A stretch of DNA of 16,277 bases. Source: an uncultured Neomegalonema sp. (GTDB lineage: Bacteria > Pseudomonadota > Alphaproteobacteria > Rhodobacterales > Rhodobacteraceae). The stretch spans positions 1 through 16,277 of the forward strand of contig CALGNW010000324.1 in NCBI GenBank assembly GCA_937958345.1. Direction: 5' to 3'. Positions 1 to 6,557 of the stretch are shown in pieces; positions within the stretch are counted from its first letter, which is position 1; each line of letters starts with the position of its first letter. Position numbers and translations under genes: made by a program. A model generated the notes under the pieces. That model had not been told where the DNA came from. It did no database searches and saw only the letters and a list, made by a program, of their open reading frames with translations.

Positions 1-1295
1 TCCTGTGACACAAACGCGATCTGTTCGCGCAGCGAGTGCAGCGTCACATCACGGATATCCGTATCCCCGATCAGAATGCGCCCTGATTGCGGGTCGGCGA
101 ACCGTTCAATCATGCTGACGATCGTGGACTTGCCCGCGCCCGACGGCCCGACCAGCGCCGTCACCGATTTGGGTGTGGCCTGCAAGGTCACATCGTTCAA
201 CGCAGGCACATCGGTATAAGCAAAGCAGACATTCTCCAGTCGGATCGACCCGTCACCGATGGCCAGAACACCCGCATCCTCGCGCTCGCGCAACAGCGGC
301 TCGGTATCGAGTAAATCGTAAAGCAACCCCGCGCCCACCAGCTTGGTTTTCAACTGAACGCTGACCTTGGCCAGCCGTTTTGCCGGATCATAGGCCAGCA
401 GCATGGCGGTCAGAAAGGCGATGATCTCGCCGGGGGTTTTCCCGTTCTCGCTGACACTCCATCCCGCATAGAGAATGACAACCGCGATGGCGACGCCGCC
501 GAGGGTTTCCATGATAGGGCTGGACCGTGCGCCGAGAATTGCCATGCGGTTCGCGCGCATCTCGACGCTGTCAATCGCATCGTCCAGTCGCGCCGTCATT
601 TTGCCCTCGAGGTTAAAGGCCTTGATGACACGCACGCCCGTTGCCGTTTCCTGCATGCCGCTGACGATGCTGGCGAGGTTTTCGAACTGTATCCGCGCAA
701 CCGATTTAACACGCCGTACCAGATACCCGATGCCGAAAATGGCGATAGGCGCGACAACCAGCGTAATCAGCGAAATCAAGGGGTCTTTGATAAACATCAC
801 CGCGACCAGCGCGATTACGGTCAGCAAATCGCGGCCGACACTGGTGATAACCAGCTCAAGCGCGCTGCGCACGGCGGCGGTGTTCGTCGACATGTGCGTG
901 ACCAGATCACCGGCCTGCATCCGCTGATGAAACGCAAGGTCCTGCGACAGCACATGCCGGTACAGGCGTTTTTGCATGCCTGCAACAATGTTGTTGCCGA
1001 TGCGCGCAAGAATGACCCGGTGCGCATAGGTGGCAAAGCCCTTGACCATAAAGATGATAACGACGATCAGCGCGATCAGGCGGATACGCGCGGGGTCGTT
1101 GGCAACAACGACATCATCGACAACAGACTCCATCATCCACGCTGTTGCTGCGGTCGTCACGGCAACGACCAGCATGAAAAAGAAGGCCAGCAGATAGCGC
1201 GGCAGATATTGCCGCCCGTTCTCGCCGAACAGCCGCTTGATCAGTGGCCACGATGCGTCCGGCCCGGAAAGCAGGGAATTGAACAGGTCGGTCAT
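1..1295 (-). CDS. MsbA-type ABC exporter, fused permease and ATPase (3' end outside window)
   Basis: Half-transporter that would dimerise in the inner membrane and couple ATP hydrolysis to export of a lipid or other hydrophobic substrate. The 431 visible residues begin MTDLFNSLLSG. They contain a six-helix type-1 exporter domain (hydrophobic stretches at about residues 35-60, 70-90, 135-185 and 255-300), followed by the start of the nucleotide-binding domain. Walker A GPSGAGKST lies at residues 383-391 (positions 123-149), and the last visible residue is the Q-loop glutamine of FVSQ. Signature motif, Walker B and H-loop lie beyond position 1, so the gene is incomplete here by truncation, not by mutation. 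In RpoH- and lipid-type neighbourhoods such proteins are called MsbA-like or multidrug ABC; substrate cannot be told from sequence. The ATG at 1295 is preceded by AGAAGG with almost no spacing, so the start is likely but not certain. A promoter-like pair lies just upstream at 1319-1347. Confidence 0.93.
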   Translation of the reverse strand, partial: MTDLFNSLLSGPDASWPLIKRLFGENGRQYLPRYLLAFFFMLVVAVTTAATAWMMESVVDDVVVANDPARIRLIALIVVIIFMVKGFATYAHRVILARIGNNIVAGMQKRLYRHVLSQDLAFHQRMQAGDLVTHMSTNTAAVRSALELVITSVGRDLLTVIALVAVMFIKDPLISLITLVVAPIAIFGIGYLVRRVKSVARIQFENLASIVSGMQETATGVRVIKAFNLEGKMTARLDDAIDSVEMRANRMAILGARSSPIMETLGGVAIAVVILYAGWSVSENGKTPGEIIAFLTAMLLAYDPAKRLAKVSVQLKTKLVGAGLLYDLLDTEPLLREREDAGVLAIGDGSIRLENVCFAYTDVPALNDVTLQATPKSVTALVGPSGAGKSTIVSMIERFADPQSGRILIGDTDIRDVTLHSLREQIAFVSQ

Positions 1296-1318
1296 CCTTC
1301 TGCGACTGAATTCGCGGC

Positions 1319-1347
1319 AGTATAAGCAGCGCGGGACAGGGCGTCTA
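1319..1347 (-). promoter_or_regulatory. Candidate sigma70 promoter of the ABC exporter
   Basis: On the minus strand TAGACG (1342-1347) and TATACT (1319-1324) are separated by exactly 17 bases. They match the housekeeping -35 and -10 consensus at four and five of six positions. Transcription would start about 20 bases before the ATG at 1295. Assigned by eye. Confidence 0.45.
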
Positions 1348-1497
1348 CGCACTGCATTTTGGGCCTGGAATGCTTGAAGTAGCGCATTGCGGTGGGGATC
1401 CGACCAATGTGTGGCTATCACGCAACCAATGGCGCGTCAGTGCGATAAATTGGCCATCATCGGGAGCTGTCCGTCGGCCCCGACCTTTGCACACAGG

Positions 1498-2394
1498 TCA
1501 ACCGCGCAGAATGGCCATCAGCTTGGGCCATGCCTCGGCATCCGCGATTGATTTGCGGCAGCAGAACGGATTGCAAAACCCGACAATCCGGCCATCAATC
1601 TCGGCAAGGGATTCGCCATCAACCGGATCGCCGGAATACGGACAGGTCGTGTTGATCGCGTCTTCTGTTGACCCTTGGTAGGGCTTGGCGGAAAGGCGCG
1701 CGGGGCGGGGCGCGGCTGCGAAATCGCCATCGGGCAGGTCGAGGTGATACCGGTCGATCACCCGCAACTGCGCATCCGCACAGGCATGCCACCGCCGGAA
1801 AGACGGGTGCGCATAGATTGCGTCGACATAGGCCTGAGCGGCATCGCTGATCCTGAACCCATAGGTTACAAACCGGGTTGCCACCGGCGCGAACATCGCA
1901 TCGGCGGCGCTGAATTCACCGCATAGAAACGGCCCGCCCGACAGATCCAGCGCCCATTCCCAAAGTTCCTGTACCCGCGCCGCGTCGGACAGTTCGGCTT
2001 CGTTCGGATTGAACCCCGTATATCGTGCCCGCAAATTCATCGAAGGACGATCCCGCAACGCCCGAAAGCTCGAATGCATCTCAGCGGCGATCATACGCGC
2101 TCGGCGGCGCAGTACCGGATCCGAGGGCCAGATCCCCGCCTCTGGCTGCGCCTCGTGCAGTGTTTCTGCAATCGCGAGGCTGTCGGATACCGCCTGTATC
2201 CCTGCGGCGTCCTCGATCAGTAATGTCGCAACAGTTCGAACCGGCGCATAGTCACGCTGAAAGTCCGTGAACGCATCCGAATACATCGGTATGTATTTGG
2301 TCCTGCATGGAATGCCGAAGGCGTCGGCCATCATCCAGCCGCGCATCGACCAACTCGAATACGCATATTCTCCAATCAGCATTGTATAGGTCAT
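1498..2394 (-). CDS. Glutathione S-transferase with C-terminal Cys-rich (TRASH/YHS-like) module
   Basis: Predicted 298-residue cytoplasmic glutathione S-transferase. The N-terminal thioredoxin-like half starts MTYTMLIGEYAYSSWSMRG; the YSSWS segment (residues 12-16) sits where GSTs carry the catalytic Ser or Tyr. An all-helical C-terminal GST domain follows at about residues 85-215, with GEFSAADAMFAPV matching the usual N-capping box region. The protein is longer than the usual 200-230 residues: after a linker, residues 251-298 hold CPYSGDPV, then GFCNPFC, then an AWPKL helix. That gives Cys251, Cys274 and Cys278, a spacing like TRASH/YHS metal-binding modules. I chose the ATG at 2394 because GGAGG lies six bases upstream; the frame is open back to 2556 and the adjacent ATG at 2397 is possible. 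The gene is divergent from the dehydrogenase at 2495. Substrate unknown. Confidence 0.85.
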   Translation of the reverse strand: MTYTMLIGEYAYSSWSMRGWMMADAFGIPCRTKYIPMYSDAFTDFQRDYAPVRTVATLLIEDAAGIQAVSDSLAIAETLHEAQPEAGIWPSDPVLRRRARMIAAEMHSSFRALRDRPSMNLRARYTGFNPNEAELSDAARVQELWEWALDLSGGPFLCGEFSAADAMFAPVATRFVTYGFRISDAAQAYVDAIYAHPSFRRWHACADAQLRVIDRYHLDLPDGDFAAAPRPARLSAKPYQGSTEDAINTTCPYSGDPVDGESLAEIDGRIVGFCNPFCCRKSIADAEAWPKLMAILRG

Positions 2395-2460
2395 CATCGC
2401 CCTCCCGTTTCGGGTGGTCATACAATGATCCGCCGCCGGAAAGCGAATTCTGTGCGCGGA

Positions 2461-2488
2461 TTGAAACCCGCTTCGCCCGAAATACCTC
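2461..2488 (+). promoter_or_regulatory. Candidate promoter of the short-chain dehydrogenase
   Basis: TTGAAA (2461-2466) is followed after 16 bases by TACCTC (2483-2488). If used, transcription would begin close to 2495, the A of the start codon, giving a leaderless or nearly leaderless message. The -10 match is poor, so this is tentative. Confidence 0.25.
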
Positions 2489-2494
2489 AGGGGT

Positions 2495-3214
2495 ATGGCA
2501 TTAAACTCATTCGGTTCGGATTTTCGCGCGGTGGTTTTCGGCGCATCGGGCGGCATCGGGGCCGCTTTGGCGGTTGCCCTGCGCGAGCAGAGTAATCTCG
2601 GGCAGGTCGAAACGGTTTCGCGCGGCGGCGATACCGATCACCATTGCGATTACCACAACGAGGCAGACCTTAAGGCGACTGCCGCTGCCATTGGCGCGCG
2701 GGGGCCGGTGCATCTCGTCATCGTTGCCACCGGAATTCTGCACGGTGAGGGTATCGCGCCGGAGAAAACGTGGAAGGCGATAGACGCGGACGTTATGGCA
2801 GAGGTTTTCGCGATCAACACAATCGTTCCGACCATGATCGCCAAACATATGCTTCCGGTGCTGGCAAAGGACCGCAGGGCCGTTTTTGCGGCCTTGTCTG
2901 CGCGCGTTGGCAGTATATCGGACAATCGTCTCGGCGGCTGGCTCAGCTATCGGTCGTCAAAGGCCGCGCTGAACATGGCATTAAAGACGCTGTCGATAGA
3001 ACTCGCCCGCGTGAACAAAAACGCAATGATCCTCGGGCTGCATCCGGGAACGGTTGAAACCGGCTTGTCGCAACCCTTTCGCGGAAATGTGCCTGACGGA
3101 AAGCTTTTCGCACCGATTCACGCCGCTCAACAGTTGCTCGGCACCATCGACCAGGCCCCGCCCGACAGCAGTGGGACCGTACTCGCCTATGACGGAACGC
3201 GGATTTTGCCCTGA
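2495..3214 (+). CDS. CsgA/C-factor-like short-chain dehydrogenase/reductase
   Basis: NAD(P)-dependent oxidoreductase of the classical SDR family, 239 residues, cytoplasmic. Seen directly: the cofactor glycine motif GASGGIG at residues 16-22, Asn108 in FAINTI, a serine-containing SARVGS segment at 135-140, and the catalytic pair Tyr152 and Lys156 in SYRSSK, followed by HPGTVETG at 183-190. The SARVGS..DN..GGW..YR.SKAA pattern is that of the CsgA (Myxococcus C-factor)-like branch, whose bacterial members mostly have unknown substrates. The start is constrained: an in-frame TGA lies at 2462-2464 and the ATG at 2495 is the first start codon after it, but the purine-rich AGGGG ends only one base before the ATG. 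It shares a 100-base divergent region with the GST gene. Substrate and physiological role cannot be read from the sequence. Confidence 0.88.
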   Translation: MALNSFGSDFRAVVFGASGGIGAALAVALREQSNLGQVETVSRGGDTDHHCDYHNEADLKATAAAIGARGPVHLVIVATGILHGEGIAPEKTWKAIDADVMAEVFAINTIVPTMIAKHMLPVLAKDRRAVFAALSARVGSISDNRLGGWLSYRSSKAALNMALKTLSIELARVNKNAMILGLHPGTVETGLSQPFRGNVPDGKLFAPIHAAQQLLGTIDQAPPDSSGTVLAYDGTRILP

Positions 3215-3303
3215 GTGCCGAAAATAATTTCGATTGTAAGTGCCTGATTAAAAGTAATTAAATTTCAAAATTCGGCTCCAGATTAAAATGTTGATAATTT
3301 TGT

Positions 3304-3328
3304 GGAACGGGATCGGAGGATGCGCGTT
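3304..3328 (+). promoter_or_regulatory. ECF-type (GGAAC-N16-CGTT) promoter element before the rpoH gene
   Basis: GGAAC at 3304-3308 and CGTT at 3325-3328 are separated by 16 bases, matching the consensus of alphaproteobacterial EcfG-type general stress promoters. Transcription would start near 3336, about 35 bases before the chosen ATG at 3371. This also argues against a GTG start at 3302, which would place the promoter inside the coding region. Which sigma factor reads it is unknown. Confidence 0.5.
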
Positions 3329-3370
3329 AGTGTCGCACTAGGTAAAGTTAAATTCGCGGAGATGGTTCTG

Positions 3371-4270
3371 ATGTCGCAATACGCTCGCCCGGGTAGTGAA
3401 GACCGCAAACTTATCTCGACAGCGATGTCGGCGCCGATGCTGGATGCCGAGACCGAGACGGCGCTGGCGCGCAGGTGGCGCGACGAGGATGACACCGAGG
3501 CATTGCACCAGCTGACGAACGCCTACATGCGACTGGCGATTTCGATGGCCTCGAAATACCGCCGTTACGGCGCATCGATGAGCGATCTGATTCAAGAGGG
3601 CGCGATTGGCCTGATGAAGGCCGCTGAACGCTTTGATCCGGATCGCGGCGTGCGTTTTTCGACCTACGCGGTGTGGTGGATCAAAGCGTCGATTCAGGAT
3701 CACGTCATGCGGAACTGGTCTTTGGTCCGCACGGGCTCGACCTCATCGCAAAAGGCGCTGTTTTTTAATCTGCGCCGCCTGCGTGCCGAAAAAGAGCGCG
3801 AATTTGACGAACAGGACCGCCAGTTCGGTCTGATGAGCAACGGAGCGCGCGAGGCTGTGGCCAGCGCATTGCGTGTGCCGCTTCACGACGTTGAAATGAT
3901 GGAGGCGCGGCTCGGCGGGTCCGACTATTCTCTCAACACCCCGCAGGGCGATGAAGAGGGCCGCGAGTGGCTTGAAACAATCGAAGACGACGGCCCGGTG
4001 TCTTCCGAAGCCGTGGCGGCTGAAGAAGACTTCTCCCGCACCCAAATCTGGATCGGTGAAGCTCTTGAAGTCCTGACCGACCGCGAACGTATGATTATCC
4101 GCGAACGTAAACTGTCTGACGAACCCTCGACACTCGAGGCGCTGGGCGGCGAACTCGGCCTGTCCAAAGAGCGGGTACGCCAGCTTGAAACGCAGGCACT
4201 GAAGAAAATGCGCGGCGCGCTCGAAAAGCGGCTCGGTGACGATGCCGGCGGCGTTATTTTGGCGACGTAA
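3371..4270 (+). CDS. rpoH: RNA polymerase sigma factor, RpoH (sigma-32) family, RpoHII type
   Basis: Alternative sigma factor of 299 residues that directs RNA polymerase to heat-shock or oxidative-stress promoters. Region 2 is seen at about residues 48-118, including SDLIQEGAIGLMKAAERFDP and FSTYAVWWIKASIQDHVMRN. The RpoH box QKALFFNLRR is at 127-136. Region 4 spans about 230-287, with a helix-turn-helix around LEALGGELGLSKERVRQLE. The sequence resembles the RpoHII paralogue of Rhodobacterales, which in Rhodobacter acts in the singlet-oxygen response, more than the RpoHI copy; this paralogue call is inference. Start ATG 3371 is chosen because GGAG ends nine bases upstream and the ECF-like element at 3304-3328 would leave a short leader; the frame is open from 3302, and ATG 3362 is also possible. 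The 156 bases upstream are AT-rich with a weak 5-bp dyad at 3219-3232. It is monocistronic by layout. Confidence 0.92.
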   Translation: MSQYARPGSEDRKLISTAMSAPMLDAETETALARRWRDEDDTEALHQLTNAYMRLAISMASKYRRYGASMSDLIQEGAIGLMKAAERFDPDRGVRFSTYAVWWIKASIQDHVMRNWSLVRTGSTSSQKALFFNLRRLRAEKEREFDEQDRQFGLMSNGAREAVASALRVPLHDVEMMEARLGGSDYSLNTPQGDEEGREWLETIEDDGPVSSEAVAAEEDFSRTQIWIGEALEVLTDRERMIIRERKLSDEPSTLEALGGELGLSKERVRQLETQALKKMRGALEKRLGDDAGGVILAT

Positions 4271-4330
4271 CATGTGCGGAGCCTGCGGGCGGCAATCGGC
4301 ATCCGGCTGAGCGGCCCAGCACCGATCCGT

Positions 4331-4360
4331 TTGCGGTTTTCGTGCATAGACTGCTAGCCT
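4331..4360 (+). promoter_or_regulatory. Candidate sigma70 promoter of the three-gene set 4389-6481
   Basis: TTGCGG (4331-4336) and TAGCCT (4355-4360) are 18 bases apart and lie 29 bases before the ATG at 4389. The -35 is good and the -10 only partial, so this is a by-eye candidate. Confidence 0.35.
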
Positions 4361-4388
4361 CTTGCGACACCGTCGAAAGAGGCTCTCC

Positions 4389-5138
4389 ATGACATCCCAA
4401 CCCGTTCGTGTTGCTATGTGGTCCGGCCCGAGAAACATCTCGACCGCCATGATGCGCGCTTTCGAGAATCGTCCTGATTGTGCCGTCTGGGATGAACCTT
4501 TCTACGCATGGTACCTGCAACAAACGGGCCTGCCTCACCCGATGCGCGATGCGGTCATCGCGGCGGGCGAGGCTGCGGATTGGCGGGCGATTGTCGCCGA
4601 TTGCACCGCTACGCCCCTCGCTGAAAACCGGCATGGCAATCAGCCGTCAATTCACTACCAAAAGCACATGACCCATCACATGCTTCCCGGAATTGATCTT
4701 GGTTGGCTCGGTCAGGTGACAAATGCCTTTCTTATCCGTCGCCCGGAGGCGGTTTTAGCGTCGTACCACGACCGCCATACCGACATTGAACTGCGTGATG
4801 TGGGCTTTCAGGAACAGGCCGACCTGTTTGACCGCGTAGCCGATATAAACGGTGCGGCGCCGGTGGTTATGGACTCCGATGATATTCTTGCCGATCCCGC
4901 CGCCGCCTTGCAGCGCCTCTGCGATGCGCTCGGCATCCCGTTCGATCCCGCCATGCTGGCGTGGCCTGCGGGTCGGCGTGACAGTGACGGTGTCTGGGCC
5001 GCCCATTGGTATATGTCTGTCGAGGCATCGACGGGCCTCGCTAAACCCTCACGAACGCGCCCCTTGCCCGAGCATCTGCGCCCTCTGGCGGAGCAGTGCC
5101 GACCCTACTATGATCGCCTCGCACAACACAGAATTTGA
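4389..5138 (+). CDS. P-loop sulfotransferase-like protein
   Basis: Protein of 249 residues with the fold signature of PAPS-dependent sulfotransferases. WSGPRNIST (residues 11-19) matches the 5'-phosphosulfate-binding loop, and LIRRPEAVLASY (115-126) matches the 3'-phosphate-binding segment with its Arg and Ser. QKHMTHHM at 91-98 may supply a catalytic His. This branch is often annotated sulfotransferase-like or wrongly as a branched-chain aminotransferase; substrate is not known and cytoplasmic location is inferred from the lack of a signal peptide. ATG 4389 is chosen because AAAGAGG ends six bases upstream, whereas the open frame back to 4362 has no such signal. The stop at 5138 is 12 bases before the next gene, whose ribosome site overlaps the stop, so the two are probably co-transcribed. 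Confidence 0.82.
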   Translation: MTSQPVRVAMWSGPRNISTAMMRAFENRPDCAVWDEPFYAWYLQQTGLPHPMRDAVIAAGEAADWRAIVADCTATPLAENRHGNQPSIHYQKHMTHHMLPGIDLGWLGQVTNAFLIRRPEAVLASYHDRHTDIELRDVGFQEQADLFDRVADINGAAPVVMDSDDILADPAAALQRLCDALGIPFDPAMLAWPAGRRDSDGVWAAHWYMSVEASTGLAKPSRTRPLPEHLRPLAEQCRPYYDRLAQHRI

Positions 5139-5150
5139 AGGACGCCGCTC

Positions 5151-5573
5151 GTGACCGATTCTATCAGCCCGATGAGCCCGCAGGATGCCTTGATCGCGGT
5201 GACCATCGTGACCGCATTTGCCGACGACCGCATGTCGGAAAAAGAATATCGCGAGATTATGGGAACAATCAATCTGCTGCCGGTTTTCGTCAATTACGAT
5301 TTGGACCGGATGTCGGGTATTATTGACGTTGTTCAGGCGTTTCTGGACGAGGAGGACGGGTTAGACAGCCTGATCGGCCTCGTAAAATCCGCCCTGCCGG
5401 ATCATCTGTATGAAACGGCCTACGCTTTGGCCTGTGATGTTGCCGCGGCTGACGGATCGGTGGCGCTTGGCGAGATGCGCCTGCTCGAAGACCTGCGTCA
5501 GGGCCTTGATCTCGCGCGGCTGAATGCGGCGGCGATCGAACGTGGATCACGCGCACGGCACATGCGGGTATGA
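5151..5573 (+). CDS. TerB-like (tellurite-resistance family) protein
   Basis: Small acidic helical protein of 140 residues that resembles the TerB/DjlA-type domain. Two related halves can be seen: AVTIVTAFADDRMSEKEY (about residues 16-33) and ACDVAAADGSVALGEMRLL (about 94-112). Each has an acidic loop (D25-D26 and D97/D101) followed by E-rich helix, typical of the TerB fold, where such loops are suspected to bind metal. No signal peptide or membrane segment. It starts with GTG, supported by AAGGA eight bases upstream that overlaps the end of the preceding gene. Its last codons overlap the next gene as ATGA at 5570-5573, which suggests translational coupling. Despite the family name, a role in tellurite resistance is not implied here; more probably an accessory factor for one of its operon partners. 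Confidence 0.75.
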   Translation: MTDSISPMSPQDALIAVTIVTAFADDRMSEKEYREIMGTINLLPVFVNYDLDRMSGIIDVVQAFLDEEDGLDSLIGLVKSALPDHLYETAYALACDVAAADGSVALGEMRLLEDLRQGLDLARLNAAAIERGSRARHMRV

Positions 5574-6481
5574 CGTCAAAGGCACTTGTCGTCGGCGGTG
5601 GCACGATGGGCGCGGGCATCGCCGCAATTTTCTGTGCAGGCGGTTGGGATACGCAAGTTATCGAACCGAACGCACAAACTGCGGCGGGACTTCATACAGC
5701 AGTTTCCGATTGCCTGACGCAGCTTGAACAAACCGGCGACCTGCCGCGGGTGGCGGCGTCGCTTGACGCAGTCGAGTGGCCCGACCTTGATATTATTGTC
5801 GAATGTTTGCCGGAAGACCTCGCCGTCAAGCGGATATTTTTCGAACAAGCCGTTTCGCTGGCTCCGGCCGAAACCCTCCTCGTCAGCAATTCGTCCAGCT
5901 TTCCGATCAGCGCGATAGCCGAGGGACTGGATACCCGGGCCCGCATGGCCGGACTTCATTTTTTCATGCCCGCGCACCTCGTTCCGTTGGTCGAGGTGAT
6001 TAGCGCAGACTCGACCGCACCCGAAACCGCCACCGCGCTGTGCGAGATAATGACGGCCCTCGGCAAACGCCCCGTTCATGTCCGCAAAGACATCCCCGGT
6101 TTTCTCGCAAACCGCATCCAACATGCGCTGATGCGCGAGGCACTGTCTCTTGCCGAACAGGGGATCGCGAGCGTTGAAGACATCGACGCTGCGGTGCAGC
6201 TCAGCTTTGGCATGCGGTTCCTCGGCGCGGGACCGTTCCTGCAAAAGGATCTCGCGGGTCTCGACATCCATCATGCCGCCGGCACGACAATTTATCCCGA
6301 TCTGTGCAATGATCCTGTCCCCAGCTCGTTTATAGCGGATCGCGTTGCGCGCGGAGACCTCGGCGTGAAAACCGGACGCGGATTTTACGATTGGGATGAT
6401 GAAACGTTAACCAAAGAACGCGCCCGCTATCAGGCGTCTCTGATTGCCGGTCTGAAAATCCTCAGGCAAGGCCAGCCCTGA
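5570..6481 (+). CDS. 3-hydroxyacyl-CoA / hydroxy-acid dehydrogenase (NAD-dependent)
   Basis: NAD-dependent L-3-hydroxyacyl dehydrogenase family enzyme, 303 residues, with an N-terminal Rossmann domain and a helical C-terminal domain. Visible motifs: GGGTMGAG (residues 9-16), acidic Glu32 at the end of beta-2 favouring NAD over NADP, SNSSS (106-110), the presumed catalytic pair His130 and Glu142 at the family spacing of twelve, KDIPGFLANRI (173-183), and a C-terminal LGVKTGRGFYDW. The segment after His130 reads FFMPAHLVPLVEV instead of the HFFNPVP form of CoA-dependent enzymes. PxHLxPLVEV is closer to carnitine- and gulonate-dehydrogenase types, so the substrate may be a free hydroxy acid and not an acyl-CoA; that is inference. 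The start overlaps the previous stop as ATGA. The protein is far shorter than the FadB fusion and has no enoyl hydratase part. Confidence 0.87.
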   Translation: MTSKALVVGGGTMGAGIAAIFCAGGWDTQVIEPNAQTAAGLHTAVSDCLTQLEQTGDLPRVAASLDAVEWPDLDIIVECLPEDLAVKRIFFEQAVSLAPAETLLVSNSSSFPISAIAEGLDTRARMAGLHFFMPAHLVPLVEVISADSTAPETATALCEIMTALGKRPVHVRKDIPGFLANRIQHALMREALSLAEQGIASVEDIDAAVQLSFGMRFLGAGPFLQKDLAGLDIHHAAGTTIYPDLCNDPVPSSFIADRVARGDLGVKTGRGFYDWDDETLTKERARYQASLIAGLKILRQGQP

Positions 6482-6557
6482 CAGCTTAAGCATTCTGCAA
6501 TCGCAATTTGAGATAATTTCCTCTGACAACCTGACGGGTGGTGTTGAGGGACCTGCA

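Noticed and set aside
475..1325. Plus-strand frames in the first 1.3 kb
   Set aside because: Antisense to the ABC exporter, whose Walker A and membrane domain are clear on the minus strand.
3248..3264. CtrA-like TTAA...TTAA site upstream of the sigma factor
   Set aside because: The two TTAA are six bases apart, not seven, in an AT-rich stretch where such pairs are expected by chance.
3302..3370. GTG start at 3302 for the sigma factor
   Set aside because: No ribosome site, extra N-terminal residues unlike the family, and it would bury the ECF-like promoter element.
3743..4450. 235-codon minus-strand frame over the sigma factor gene
   Set aside because: Shadow; the plus strand carries a full RpoH-family protein.
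5576..6274. 232-codon minus-strand frame
   Set aside because: Shadow of the dehydrogenase with all Rossmann motifs on the plus strand.
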